Source: Pisolithus tinctorius
Lineage: Eukaryota; Basidiomycota; Agaricomycetes; Boletales; Pisolithaceae
Direction: 5' to 3'
DNA: 64,000 bases
Assembly: GCA_024663395.1 (NCBI GenBank)
Contig: JANFAH010000003.1
Coordinates: forward strand, 3,782,001-3,846,000
Part shown: positions 34,106 to 43,629 of the stretch, one piece after another
Numbering within the stretch: position 1 is the first letter of the stretch
Layout: every line of letters starts with the position of its first letter
Made by a program: the position numbers and the translations under genes
The notes under the pieces: generated by a model
The model's database searches: none
What the model was told of the DNA's origin: nothing
Seen by the model: the letters and a program-made list of their open reading frames with translations, nothing else

Positions 34106-35758
34106 GTTGATCGCGTTTGCGTTCTTTGGAGATGTTCTGGTGTACGGCGATGTTGACGATGGTCCCGGTGGTCGTTCCTGGGGGTAGCAGAACAGATGGA
34201 AACTCAATTAGATGAGCCCGTCCGCCTATAAATATCTGTAATAGAGCAAATCTGATATGAGCATTCCCGAAGGAAATGAAACTTGTTTCGTACCGCGAGT
34301 TGACGATCTCAGGCTCCAGAGTACACGCCTGCATAGGGTGTTCGATTTCCTCGACCTCTGAATTCTACACGAGACGGATCCGTGTCGAACCTGCGTCGGA
34401 CCACGGAAGAATCTGGTAAGATTGAGACCATCCGAATCAAATCCGAGGCGGACACGAACCTCAGCAGGATCTCCCTCGAATCCGCTTAAAATCTGAGCGT
34501 TCTTGCCACATCCGTCACAAACGTTTTTTTTTGCAGCAGCAACAAGAAAATATTGATATCGATGTTGATGAGAAAATAAGTCCATACAAGCTAACCGACC
34601 ACAGTACGTCATGCGTGTTCAAATCTCGGCAGCTTCTAATACTAACTCTGCAGGATCGTTGAAACCGCTGGCCGACATCTGTCGCCCGTTTCACTGAGCC
34701 TTACTTGTGATACCGTTGGCCGACATCTGTCGCCCATATCACGGAGTAAGTGTTCACGATTTCTCAGCTCGTTGAAACAGTTGGCCAACATCTGTTGCGT
34801 GTTTCTGTGAGCTGGTGCTTATGCACCCAAACCTCCTCGACCTGCTCGTGAAACTGTTGGCTGACATCTGTCACCCATATCATGTAGTAGCTTTTCGTGG
34901 GTTTCTTTACTTGTTGAAACAATTGGCCAACGTCTGTTGCCATGTTTCACTGAGCAGGTACTCACCCACCCCGACCCGCTCGCCCTGCTCATGAGACCGT
35001 TTGGCAGACATCTGTCGCCCGTATCATGTAGTAGGTCTTCGTGGTTTCACTGCTTGTTGAAACAGTTGACCAGCGGCTGTTGTCCGTTTCACCCTACTCA
35101 TTGAAACCGTTGGCTCACATCGCTCTCGTCCGTGTCCTCCTCGGCCTCGTCCTCCCACTCCCACTCACATTCTTACTCCCAGGCCCGACCGTCTCGTCCA
35201 TCACCGCACTCACAGGGCTCGACAATCCCACACGCCTCCTCAACTTCCAACCCACAATCACAATCACACAAACAATCCCACGCCCATTCTCAACCCCACC
35301 CTCATCCTACCGATAACCGCATCTCCAGCGATGACTCAGATCTTGCAACCATGCTTGAAGGCATCTCTCTCGGCGCTGCTCCTGCCAAAAATGGCGGTCC
35401 CTCGATCCCAGTACATCCACCGATACCACTGACGCATCGAGCACCATCGCCAACGGCAGCGAAGTAGCGGGTGCACCCCCGAAAAACGATCCCGCGCAGC
35501 CTCTCTGTTCAGCGCGCATCTCAACGCGTCAACCGATAACATCTCCCTCTCATCCACCATGCCCTTCAGCTTATCTATGACATTCTGACTCCTCGCCCCC
35601 TAATGTGCTACGTCCAGGTGCCAACAACTACGACCAAGAAGCCTATATCCAGGACCAGGTCTCGAACCCAGCATTCAACGGTATCCGGTCCAGCTCGTAC
35701 AGCTCTCATCCAGGGTCGACTGCCGCAACTCGGTCCCTTGGCACGTATACCCTCTCCC
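34106..35758. repeat. Long direct repeat, left copy (partner 49166-50822)
   Basis: About 1.65 kb is nearly identical to 49166-50822, differing by scattered single-base changes and 1-3 bp indels. The left border lies near TCGCGTTTGCGTTCTTTG, the right border after GGCACGTATACCCTCTCCC. The two copies have the same orientation and are about 15.06 kb apart. Contents: a minus-strand open stretch (NVCDGCGKNAQIL, GFDSDGLNLTRFF), the hairpin array, and the start of a Ser/His-rich gene relic. No polymerase or integrase lies between the copies, so this is not an obvious LTR pair. Confidence 0.9.
34659..35093. repeat. Array of seven imperfect hairpins, left copy
   Basis: Units start near 34659, 34707, 34771, 34848, 34913, 34990 and 35055. 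Each has an outer arm pair and an inner pair around a TC or similar centre. Inner pairs are CGACA/TGTCG (units 1, 2), CAACA/TGTTG (3), TGACA/TGTCA (4), CAAC/TGTTG (5), GACA/TGTC (6) and CAGC/GCTG (7). Outer pairs are TGAAAC/GTTTCA (1, 5, 7), GTGATA/TATCAC (2), GAAAC/GTTTC (3) and CATGA/TCATG (6). Starts three to seven alternate by 77 and 65 bp, a 142-bp dimer. A degenerate eighth unit begins near 35100. Confidence 0.85.
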
Positions 35759-36143
35759 TGATCCAGAGCAGATAGACGGACTACATCGACACCATTCGCA
35801 CTCATCGACGTCGCAGCACGGCGGTGGCAATAGCGGGATTGCTGCTGCTGGAGGTAACTCGTCCTCGCCAGTTATTCTTTCTAGTTCCAGTAACGACTCG
35901 TCTTTGCGAACAACTTGTCAGTGTACGATACTTTCTCTTCGGCAGTCTACGATCGACGAAGTGAACCTGCGACGTGGAGTCATCTCACTCCGACACTGGC
36001 GCAGAGGATCAAGGACGAGTTGAATTCGTATAAGATGGAGATTATCCGTCCTGACATCTGCAGCTATACAGGGCGCCCTCAAACGCGCAAGAATGAGATG
36101 TCTGGCCGGGGAAGGGTACGCGCCAACACGTTTCCTGTTTGAA
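35099..36143 (+). pseudogene. Relic of a Ser/His-rich fungal gene
   Basis: The plus strand reads a Ser/His/Gln run (SHSHSHSYSQ), then ISSDDSDLATMLEGISLGAA (about 35330-35375). After frame changes it reads RPGANNYDQEAYIQDQVS (about 35615-35665) and SYSSHPGSTAATRSLGTYT (35697-35750), and finally YDRRSEPATWSHLTPTLAQ followed by RIKDELNSYKME (about 35945-36040). The last motif looks like a conserved fungal protein segment that I cannot name. Stops and shifts occur between the parts. The first two thirds are inside the long direct repeat; the last third is unique to this copy. Confidence 0.5.
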
Positions 36144-37153
36144 GTATTTCTTACTGAAACGTTGCTCTTCCAACACTCGTGCTTGGTATCGGTTTTAAAG
36201 TATGTCGTATTCCACTGCTGTATGATAATACACCATTCTTTGTGATATGATATTCCACCACTGCACGATAATCCTCCGTTTCTTCTGGCATTGCTTGACT
36301 CACCCTGCGTGCAAATTTCGTTCCCTTGCCGTTTGAGCCACCAAACCCAGTCTCCCCTGTTCCCATGACCTCGCTTCAGTGGATTCACTGGGGCCACTGC
36401 TGGCTCTCGCAGGATAATCATCTCGCGGACTACGGCCATAAAAATGGATTTCTTGTCCCCACCCGAGTATTCTAGCGAGAGTAGGCGGCATGGCAGACTC
36501 CGTGGAATTCTCTGTGGCATCGTCAATGACAGAAGTGAAAAGAGCCTCCTACCTAGTGCCAGCTTCGACTAGCGATACACGAGGAGCGTGAATTCCCTTC
36601 TCATGAAAGTGGTTTGAAATGGGGGCTCCCACTCTTCACATTTCACATCTTCACATCCAGCATTCGGCCATGTGACCACAGACCCGATTTGTGTCGTGTC
36701 GCCGACACGTTTACATGCTCCGATTCAGCGCTGATATGATCACGTCTTCGCTCGAACACAAAGGCGTCGGTTTCGGAATCGCGATCGTTCATCCGTGCAA
36801 AATCGCAAATCGTTTTCAAGATAATGATCAACTACGGTTCAAGTACATCCTCTTTCGTATCGCTGCAGCAACCCCGCTGACCATGGCTTTCATACTCGAG
36901 CAAGGCTCTGATGTCGTGCATCGTTGTCGTTCTCTTCTTCCAGGTTCGTCTGCCCTGCGCGCTTTAGAGATTAGGCTTACATAATAGCATTTCCCTAGTC
37001 GATGACGATTACTGTCGATTGGTGAAATTTAGTCCTTCTCCTGTACCACTCCAAACTCAGAGGTGCTCCTAAGTTTCGTATTCCAGGACGCGTAAGCAAG
37101 TCCTGGTCTGTGAGAACCTTTGCAACGCTCTCCCATTCCGGACCGGCGGTTCT
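36144..37153. other. No gene recognised; possible 5' part of the MFS relic
   Basis: Two imperfect repeats of about 50 bp (near 36190-36290, sharing ATATTCCAC-like and GATAAT words) are present. From about 36740 the plus strand may hold upstream exons of the MFS gene but no helix motif is clear. Confidence 0.3.
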
Positions 37154-38110
37154 GTGGATGTCCGGACGGAATGTTTGGCAGTAGGTTCCCGCGAACCCGT
37201 GGGAGCTGCATTTTATTCTCGTTTTGGCTTCCACGGACCGTTCATTTTCGGATCAATATGTGCGGCATTGGATTTCCTTGCCCGTCTTCTCGTGATCGAA
37301 AGGCATGAAGCTATCGCATGGGGCGTCGACCCATGGGTTGCGTATCACCCACCAACTGGGTCGGCGTCGGCGGCCTGTTTGGTAACAGACGTACAACGTC
37401 CACTGACTTCCATTCCATCAGACTTTGTCCATGATGGTGACGACAGCGATATCTGACCAAACAAATGTTTTGGAACTTGGACTCATCATCATCATGCCTG
37501 AATCTCACGTCGTCAGTCGTTGGCTGGGATGCTACAAGATTCCGAAGCCGCCCTTGTGCGGAAACTTCTCTGCTTTCTGTTATTACCGATTTGTTGCGAT
37601 CGCCTCGTGTTCTCACTGCCCTGTTCATGCCATCGGTTTTTGGGTAAATACCACCTACACTTCCCAGTTTTATGACTCATCTTCTCAGCGGTGTTGTGAA
37701 TAGCATGGAAGAGCCTACCTTGCCGTTACCTCGCTGCTTTCATACCAGCTCTGATCTGTCAGTTAAATCTCATCTGGCTACACACCTTCTGACTTCTTGC
37801 AGCGTCGCCCATCGCTGGTTGGCTAGTTGACCGAGTAGGAACGGACTACATTACTGTACTCTATTTAGCCTGTACAGCGCCATTGGTGGCCAGTGCTGGT
37901 ACTGCGAAAATCCTTGGTTTTATTTATCATGTCTTTGGCTATACAAAGTAAGTAGTTTCTCTGCCATTTCTGTGTCCGTGCCCTTTGCGAACCAATTGTC
38001 AGGTTTCTTTGTCGGTAGGGTTTGTCCCACCAGTCACTTCCGAGCTGGCTGCCGTGTCACGGAACATGTAGGGCGTAAAATGTACGCAGCTTCTTATTCT
38101 CTCTCAGCGG
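37154..38110 (+). pseudogene. Major facilitator superfamily transporter, decayed
   Basis: Plus-strand pieces in order: GFHGPFIFGSICAALDFLAR then LLVIERHEAIAWGVDP (helix 6 and the following loop, about 37215-37335), DLLRSPRVLTALFMPSVFG (about 37590-37645), a GTAAAT donor, and EEPTLPL (about 37710). Next are SPIAGWLVDRVGTDYIT with LYLACTAPLVAS (about 37805-37900) and, after CAG near 38000, GFFVG then VPPVTSELAAVSRNM in another frame (about 38000-38070). This order matches fungal DHA1/vesicular-amine-transporter-like MFS proteins. At least one frame change (GFFVG to VPPVT) and a stop after SRNM indicate a pseudogene. The part from 37299 is duplicated in inverted orientation at 62987-64000. Confidence 0.7.
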
Positions 38111-38313
38111 GTCCAGACTACTCTCACAATTCAGTTTTCCCAAGCTCTTAAACTTTCAACGCTAGAGGCTTTGGTTAAATACGACGATCGAGGGACTCAA
38201 TACACTACATGCAATGAAATCCACGAAAATCGTGGCTGTCGGAGAACAAATATTATTTACTTTTTTCTTCTTCTTCATGCTTACTTCGTCAACGTATTAT
38301 GGGTCAAACACTA
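37299..38313. repeat. Inverted repeat arm, left (partner 62987-64000)
   Basis: Positions 37299-38313 match the reverse complement of 62987-64000 almost exactly, for example CCACGAAAATCGTGGCTGTC. The homology ends after GGGTCAAACACTA on the left; on the right it runs past the window edge. Differences are few (for example GTCCATGATGG here against GTCCTGATGG there). Confidence 0.92.
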
Positions 38314-38405
38314 TAAATACTGTAATTGTAATGCAAAAGATTGTGACCCGACAAGCACGAGAAAAAATCACCGTGTCCTGGACTGCCTGGAGGGCGGGTG
38401 TATTA

Positions 38406-40037
38406 TCAATAGTGGTCAATCACAATTTCTACCGCTGGGTAAGCATCGAACAACGCTACCGTATAATGGTTAAGTGACCCCACAAAACTCGTGTCAACTG
38501 TCAGAACAACTGAGCGCAGACATGGTAAAAGGGTACGGCAATCGAAATCAAGGGGTCCAGGTCCAGGAGAGTGGGTAGGATGCTGCAGAAGTGCATCTAA
38601 TAAGCCAGTTGACGACATCCCGTAGATGCTCAGGTGTTGCACAGCCGGATACATTGACAGGATTTTGGTCCAGGTACGAATGGGGATTCTGTCGTGATAA
38701 TCTGTGCCAAAAATGAAATGTAGACACTGTACATGCGGGAGGGAGGGAAAGGAGCCGGCTATACGGGTGGCATCCCAGGGGACGGCATTGGACCATTCTA
38801 TGGATAAATGGGTGACATGTGGGACAGAGGGTGCGTCAACGTAACCGATCGCCTCTGGAAACCCAAAAAATTGGAATGACATTGCAGCGTAATGGATCTC
38901 CACTGTGCGGTATGTGGTTAGTCGAGCACACGCTCCCACAGCAGACAAAAGATGATTCAAATCCGTGGTGCTATCTTGGGCACTCAGATCTTCAGAGTGA
39001 ACTTCTAGTAGTTGGAGGCAGGGGGTAGTAAGGGATTCCAGCAAGAACGCCATGTGCACTGCAGTAGCTTCCAAAATGACTGTGCGAAGACATGAAAACA
39101 ATATTCTTGATGCGCTAGATGGAAGAACAGATTGCTTCAGGGCTTGGCGAATGACAAGGACCTGAAGAAGAGGCATATCCTGTAGAAACGCCATCAAATC
39201 GTTCAGAGACAATCTGGAATCTGCGGGGAGATGGCAGAGAGTGAAATTTCGCAGATTACGAAAACCTTCAGGGTGAAACAGCGGCCAGTGGATCCCGAAA
39301 TTTTCAATGTGCAGATGGCGAAGAGCTGGTGCTCTGAGCTCGAGTACGGGGATTGTTGACCTAGCGAGCACTTCAGAAGAGTTGTAGCCAACCAGGATGA
39401 GTGTTCCCAGGTTGGGTGTAAACCTTGGGATGCACGCCACCATTATCGTCATGTGTTCAAGGGGTAGGTGTAAGTAAACGGAGCGGACCCGATGTGGTGT
39501 GGCAAACACCCGAGAGACATTGTTCTCCGCAGTTAGCACGTCCCGCTGATAAACAATCGATCCGAAGATATTCTCCGAATAGTTGAGTGCATAATCCCAG
39601 GAGATGTCCAGCAGATGTGGCATAGAACGCTGTATCATCATTGCTACCCACTCTCCGTTGTCATTGGCAAAATTGATCGCACGAGCCCAAAGTCGGGGAG
39701 AAGTAGTGGTGATTGCTCGCCACTGGCGGCACACATGACTGCAGGCTACCAGTGAGTGACTCCCGACTTCCGAGTCCGCAACATATTGAAAGATATCTAG
39801 AAGGAGCTCCACTGGAAGCCTCATTATGGGCAAAAAGGAGTTTAGACCCTCGTGCAAGCGCCGGACAAGTTCAAGGAGACGCGCGACCTCTGCACTAATG
39901 ACTAAAGGATCAGCAGCCCTCAGTGGAAATGGTGCCTGGTATTGGGGCTGTAACCGTGCATCGGCAGATCGCAATTTTCGGGATTGCTGATATCGAAGAG
40001 TAAATAGTACTGCACCAAGAATTGAGATCACCGACAA
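38406..40037 (-). CDS. F-box protein with leucine-rich-like C-terminal region
   Basis: The open frame of up to 543 codons has an F-box near residues 71-110 (IMRLPVELLLDIFQY then ACSHVCRQWRAI and RLWARAI). Upstream is the short heptad-like segment usual in mushroom F-box proteins (ISAEVARLLELVRRLHEGL). The remainder is leucine-rich with repeating pL..L.l patterns (LRAPALRHLHIENF, LLEVHSEDL, HVTHLSIEW). Members recruit substrates to SCF ubiquitin ligases. The first codon of the open frame is TTG, so the true start is either the ATG of MRLPVELL or lies in an upstream exon past 40037. The 3' end overlaps a 75-bp segment repeated inverted at 61980-62054. No breaks. Confidence 0.85.
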   Translation of the reverse strand: MSVISILGAVLFTLRYQQSRKLRSADARLQPQYQAPFPLRAADPLVISAEVARLLELVRRLHEGLNSFLPIMRLPVELLLDIFQYVADSEVGSHSLVACSHVCRQWRAITTTSPRLWARAINFANDNGEWVAMMIQRSMPHLLDISWDYALNYSENIFGSIVYQRDVLTAENNVSRVFATPHRVRSVYLHLPLEHMTIMVACIPRFTPNLGTLILVGYNSSEVLARSTIPVLELRAPALRHLHIENFGIHWPLFHPEGFRNLRNFTLCHLPADSRLSLNDLMAFLQDMPLLQVLVIRQALKQSVLPSSASRILFSCLRTVILEATAVHMAFLLESLTTPCLQLLEVHSEDLSAQDSTTDLNHLLSAVGACARLTTYRTVEIHYAAMSFQFFGFPEAIGYVDAPSVPHVTHLSIEWSNAVPWDATRIAGSFPSLPHVQCLHFIFGTDYHDRIPIRTWTKILSMYPAVQHLSIYGMSSTGLLDALLQHPTHSPGPGPLDFDCRTLLPCLRSVVLTVDTSFVGSLNHYTVALFDAYPAVEIVIDHY

Positions 40038-40441
40038 GAATATTGGAATTCCACACTAACCAGGAATCGTGGTTGCCACAAACAGGATTAAGGACGGGAT
40101 TGTCATACTGACACGTTGGTAACCGGGAAAATACCAGAGACCAACGCGTCAATATCCTGTAGCTTCCTCTCTTTTAACCACCTCAAAACAAAGGAAGAGT
40201 GGCAAGGCGGAGACTTATCCTGACGCCTGCCACAAATCACGGGAACTCACACCCATGCTTTGTTATGCTAGCATCTACGCGCATTGCCAGATTGGAGGCC
40301 AAGGTTTAGATTAAGTCACCTTGCTTACAAGGTCCCCACAGGCCGTGTCGACATTCATACACGTCTTTTTGGTTAGCCGAGAATATCATTTTTTGTGCCT
40401 CAGCTCTGTACTCCGCATCTCCGCCCCTCTGTACCACCAAG
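40038..40441. other. 5' flank of the F-box gene, no other gene recognised
   Basis: Nothing with coding character apart from a possible upstream exon of the F-box gene. Confidence 0.3.
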
Positions 40442-40690
40442 TACTGTCAGAGGGTGCAATACGGCGACACCCGCCCCGTAATGCGCAGTGAAACGGGTCC
40501 GTCCTCAACAACACGTAGGTGTCCATGTATTCTGCCGTGCAGCCCTCCGGTGTCATCTACGCGCGGTACTGTCCAAGGGTGCAATACGGCGAGAGCCGCC
40601 CCCTAATGTGCTGTGAAAGGGGTCCCTCCTCAACAACGTACGTGTCCATAAATTCAACCATGCAGCCCTCCAGTGTCTTCTATGCGCTAC
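40442..40690. repeat. Tandem duplication, period about 123 bp
   Basis: The block GTACTGTC(A/C)(G/A)AGGGTGCAATACGGCGA ... CAGCCCTCC(G/A)GTGTC occurs at 40442 and again at 40565. It lies just upstream of the first of two small paralogous genes. Confidence 0.8.
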
Positions 40691-41149
40691 AATCCTCCGC
40701 CCACGATGAATCCTCCGCCCGCAATGAATCCTACTACGCAGCTGAGCTCTCCATTTCATGTCTGGGCATTCGTCATAGGCCCCAGCTCTGGTCCACTCTG
40801 CATAACAGTCCCTGCATGCAGTCGATGCCATGTAGAGATCCCAGATGTGCAAAAGTTATTCCCCCCAAATCTACTGTTCATTCGACACACGCCCACGTGG
40901 ATGATCATATCTACGTTGTCTACTTTGACTGGCAGTGTCATATGTGGGACCGTGACAACGCCATGTACATCTTCGTCTGTGTGGCAGATAACTCCCGCCC
41001 TCTCAGTATCCGTCCAGAAGAAGAAATCGCGAACTTGTTGCACGTCTTGGACATGTAGGCTTCCATCATGCACTTTCGCACCGATCACTCATATTCTCTG
41101 TAGCGTCGACCAGCGCTATCCTGCAGGAACAGTATCTGAGACTGCATAG
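40682..41149 (+). pseudogene. Small unknown protein, paralog 1, needs a -1 frame change
   Basis: Exon 1 (start ATG 40682 or 40706) reads FHVWAFVIGPSSGPL and IPDVQKLFP in one frame. Further on it reads DHIYVVYFDWQ, AMYIFVCVA and PLSIRPEEEIANLLH in the frame one base back. A GTAGGC donor at 41055 and TAG before 41104 join exon 2, ending VDQRYPAGTVSETA at 41149. From 40706, exon 1 is 349 nt and exon 2 is 46 nt, two over a multiple of three. No AG lies between LFP and IYVVYF, so an intron cannot explain the shift. The family is unknown to me; paralog 2 follows at 41571. Confidence 0.6.
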
Positions 41150-41570
41150 ATAGCAATCGGATCTCCGTGTACATGGAAGGGGAAATAACAATTGATATGC
41201 CTTTAGATTCACGACGTATAGTGCTCAGCACAGCTACATTGCAACAGAGGAATAGACAACGTATAAAATATACACCAGCAGTTGTCCAGTACCCCTGAGA
41301 GAAACAATGTGAGTCAGGCAGTCGCCCCTAGAGCCAAGGAATACGGAACCGCCGACTGGCAACACACATCTGCTAGAAACAGTCTCAATCTATGGCAAAT
41401 GTGAAAATCAGACTGACACGCACGCGTCCCTCTCCTATTGTATCCCTTTTCGCCTGCCAAGGTTAAGGGGTCGACTGCGTGCACTGATATTTAAGTCGTG
41501 TGCATGCCCCCCCCCTTGGCTTTCTCTGTTATTCTTCCCCACCTGCACAAATCGATCTGTGGTCGAAGAC

Positions 41571-42030
41571 ATGAATCACGAAGCCACCCCGTCAACAGAA
41601 AACACCGGAACGCACTATACGATATGGGGTTTCTTGTTTGGTCGAACCTCGGGTCCTCGTAGATTGCGCGTGCGTGTTGCGGACGATGGCATAATGCGAA
41701 TCTCGGGCAATCAGTACCTGTTTCCTGTGATGCGACCATCGGGTCCACTCGGGTAGCAGTCCGTCACAGACATTACGTCGTGTTCTTCAATCAACATCAT
41801 CACGAGACAGACCGCCAAAATGCGACCTATGTTTTCGTCAGATTCATACCTGGTCTTCAGAGACCTGTGAGTATTCGTGCCGAGGATGACATGCAAGACA
41901 TCGTGAATGCACTGCTCATGTAAGTTTCCATTGTCCCACCACACAACCTGCTGCTGATGCGTGTCTAACATTCAGCGTTGCCATACGGTTCCCGGGAGCG
42001 ACGCCCGGATTGTTTGCGGGTCATCCATGA
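41571..42030 (+). pseudogene. Small unknown protein, paralog 2, needs the same -1 frame change
   Basis: Exon 1 is 41571-41919 (349 nt): YTIWGFLFGRTSGPRRLRVR and GNQYLFPVMRPSGPLG, then TAG. The next frame back continues VAVRHRHYVVFFNQ, ATYVFVRFIPGLQRPVSI and EDDMQDIVNALL. Donor GTAAGT at 41920 and CAG before 41976 bound a 56-nt intron; exon 2 ends VAIRFPGATPGLFAGHP at 42030. The total is 404 nt, one short of a multiple of three, consistent with a lost base near CTCGGGTAG (about 41749-41755). Either a pseudogene or a frameshifting gene; see the findings. Upstream, 41510-41570 has a possible promoter with a C run. Confidence 0.6.
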
Positions 42031-42202
42031 CTCAAAATTAAAGCGTGGGCTCCGAAGGCCCGGCATGAGGACCACCATTTCTGGGAGGGCAGGACAAGCA
42101 TCGGGTAAAAGTTGGGGGTTCGTCGATTTCAAAGTGTCCGACCCCCTATGTTTACAATGCCAGTATATAATCCGGTGGATGGGCACGTAGTCTTCCATTC
42201 GT

Positions 42203-43127
42203 ATGCGAAAGATGTTTCGACTTCCTGTGGAACTACAATATCACATACTCGGTTATTGCAACATTCAAGAAATCGCTACCTTCGCTCGTTCATCTCCTGC
42301 ATACGGTGTGCTTGCCCGAACTTATGTGAGGTGCTGGCTCGATGTGAGAACGACAGGTTTCTTCTCCAGTACCAACACCCTGCTTCACATCCTGCGTTGT
42401 TGCGATGCTGTCGTGTCCGGTTCGTGCGCTCTCCACTTGGTGCTACCTGCAAACCTCTGTCCTTGGGCCCCCCGTGACCTCGATATCTATGTGTCAAAGC
42501 GGCACTTGAGTTACTTGTCTTCGAAGCTGGAGTCGGAAGGTGACTGTGTTCGTTATCTGCGTCTATTGCATGTCAGCTGACTGCATTGACTCAGGTTACA
42601 AAGTTGACCATGAAGATTGCGTGAACGACCAAGCATATAGCATGTCCACGATTCGCACGGTGTGTAGCTTCACTAATGGTTCACACACGCTTGACGTGAT
42701 CTCCCCGATTTTTCAATTCCATAGTACTGCTGTCATGAATTTCTTCAGCGCCAACAGCATTTTCTGCGGATATCCAAATCTTACCTTTCATCTGCTCGCG
42801 TTGATTAATCCGAAACCTGTCTATTTCCGTCTCTTTGGATGGAAGAGCATGGCAGCTGTCCACAAATATGTCACCCGTGGTTTCGAGTTCATGGATTGTG
42901 AAATGAGCCACCAGTACCCTTACTCATGCAGATCCATCCCCTGCACGCTGACAGATAATGGTACAGTGTGGATTACCATGGATCTCTCCCGCGATGTGGG
43001 TACATCGGGTCTCGCGTTCGACCACTTGGGGGTGCTTAACGTTCTGTGGTTCATGGGAGGTTACATATGTGGCACAGAGCCCACATTCGTCAAGGGCTAT
43101 ACGTGGGTCATTGAAGATGATTCGTGA
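42203..43127 (+). CDS. F-box protein with possible nucleotidyltransferase-like domain
   Basis: Exon 1 is 42203-42539 and exon 2 42595-43127; the 55-nt intron (GTGACT...CTCAG) has a GCTGAC branch-like site. The total is 870 nt, encoding 289 aa, with phase kept (ESEG then YKVDHED). Residues 5-30 (FRLPVELQYHILGYCNIQEI then ATFARSS) look like an F-box. After it, PRDLDIYVSK and, about 60 residues later, HTLDVISP resemble the DxD and third-carboxylate motifs of minimal nucleotidyltransferase folds; that reading is my inference. Homologs of this arrangement are common in mushroom genomes in my recollection. No break is seen. ATG at 42203 is the first in frame; MFRLPVEL at 42212 is the alternative. 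Confidence 0.65.
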
Positions 43128-43629
43128 GTGTCATCGTCCGTCGGCCTGCCACTCCACTGCTGATTACTTGAAGGCATCTTCTCTTAGGGGACGAGTACGT
43201 GGGCAGCGAGGAATTATGCCGATTTTCTGCCTGATATTGTAAAGTACACCCAAGTAAACTCACACTGTAATCAGTGCTGCCTGTTTCGAGGAAGATTGCT
43301 CCCTGGACTTACCTTGCGGGAGCGCTCCGAGATAGGACGTCTTCTGGATTGAAACCGCCATGCTGAGGTTCTGCAAGTATCAGTTGCAGACGTGCGTTAG
43401 TATTGAAAAGATGAGGGGGAGACATGTGAGCATATTTTGCCAGTGTGCGTCGTAGGGGTGGCATGCAATCATCTGCAGAAGGAGGCTTCTGGTTTGAAAC
43501 TGCAACGGTATCCAACAACTGGTTATAACTCACACCAAGTTGTCAAACCAATAAAGCAGGATTGCATGCAGATGGTATTACATTATTTTGGAAGTATCAA
43601 GCGTATAAACGACAGGCAAACGCACGAAG
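43128..43629. other. Intergenic, no gene recognised
   Basis: Contains the 3' flanks of two convergent genes. No RNA or coding feature is seen. Confidence 0.4.

Noticed and set aside
34659..35093. CRISPR-like array
   Set aside because: Spacers are not unique acquisitions but parts of a longer 142-bp repeat, units are degenerate hairpins, and the host is a fungus.
35918..36526. 202-codon minus-strand open frame
   Set aside because: It runs opposite a plus-strand segment with a conserved-looking protein motif, has no domain and unlikely composition; treated as a shadow.
41708..41775. 56-nt intron (GTACCT to CACAG) to explain the frame change in paralog 2
   Set aside because: It would remove the LFP and VAVRH segments aligned with paralog 1, and paralog 1 has no acceptor AG in the corresponding place.
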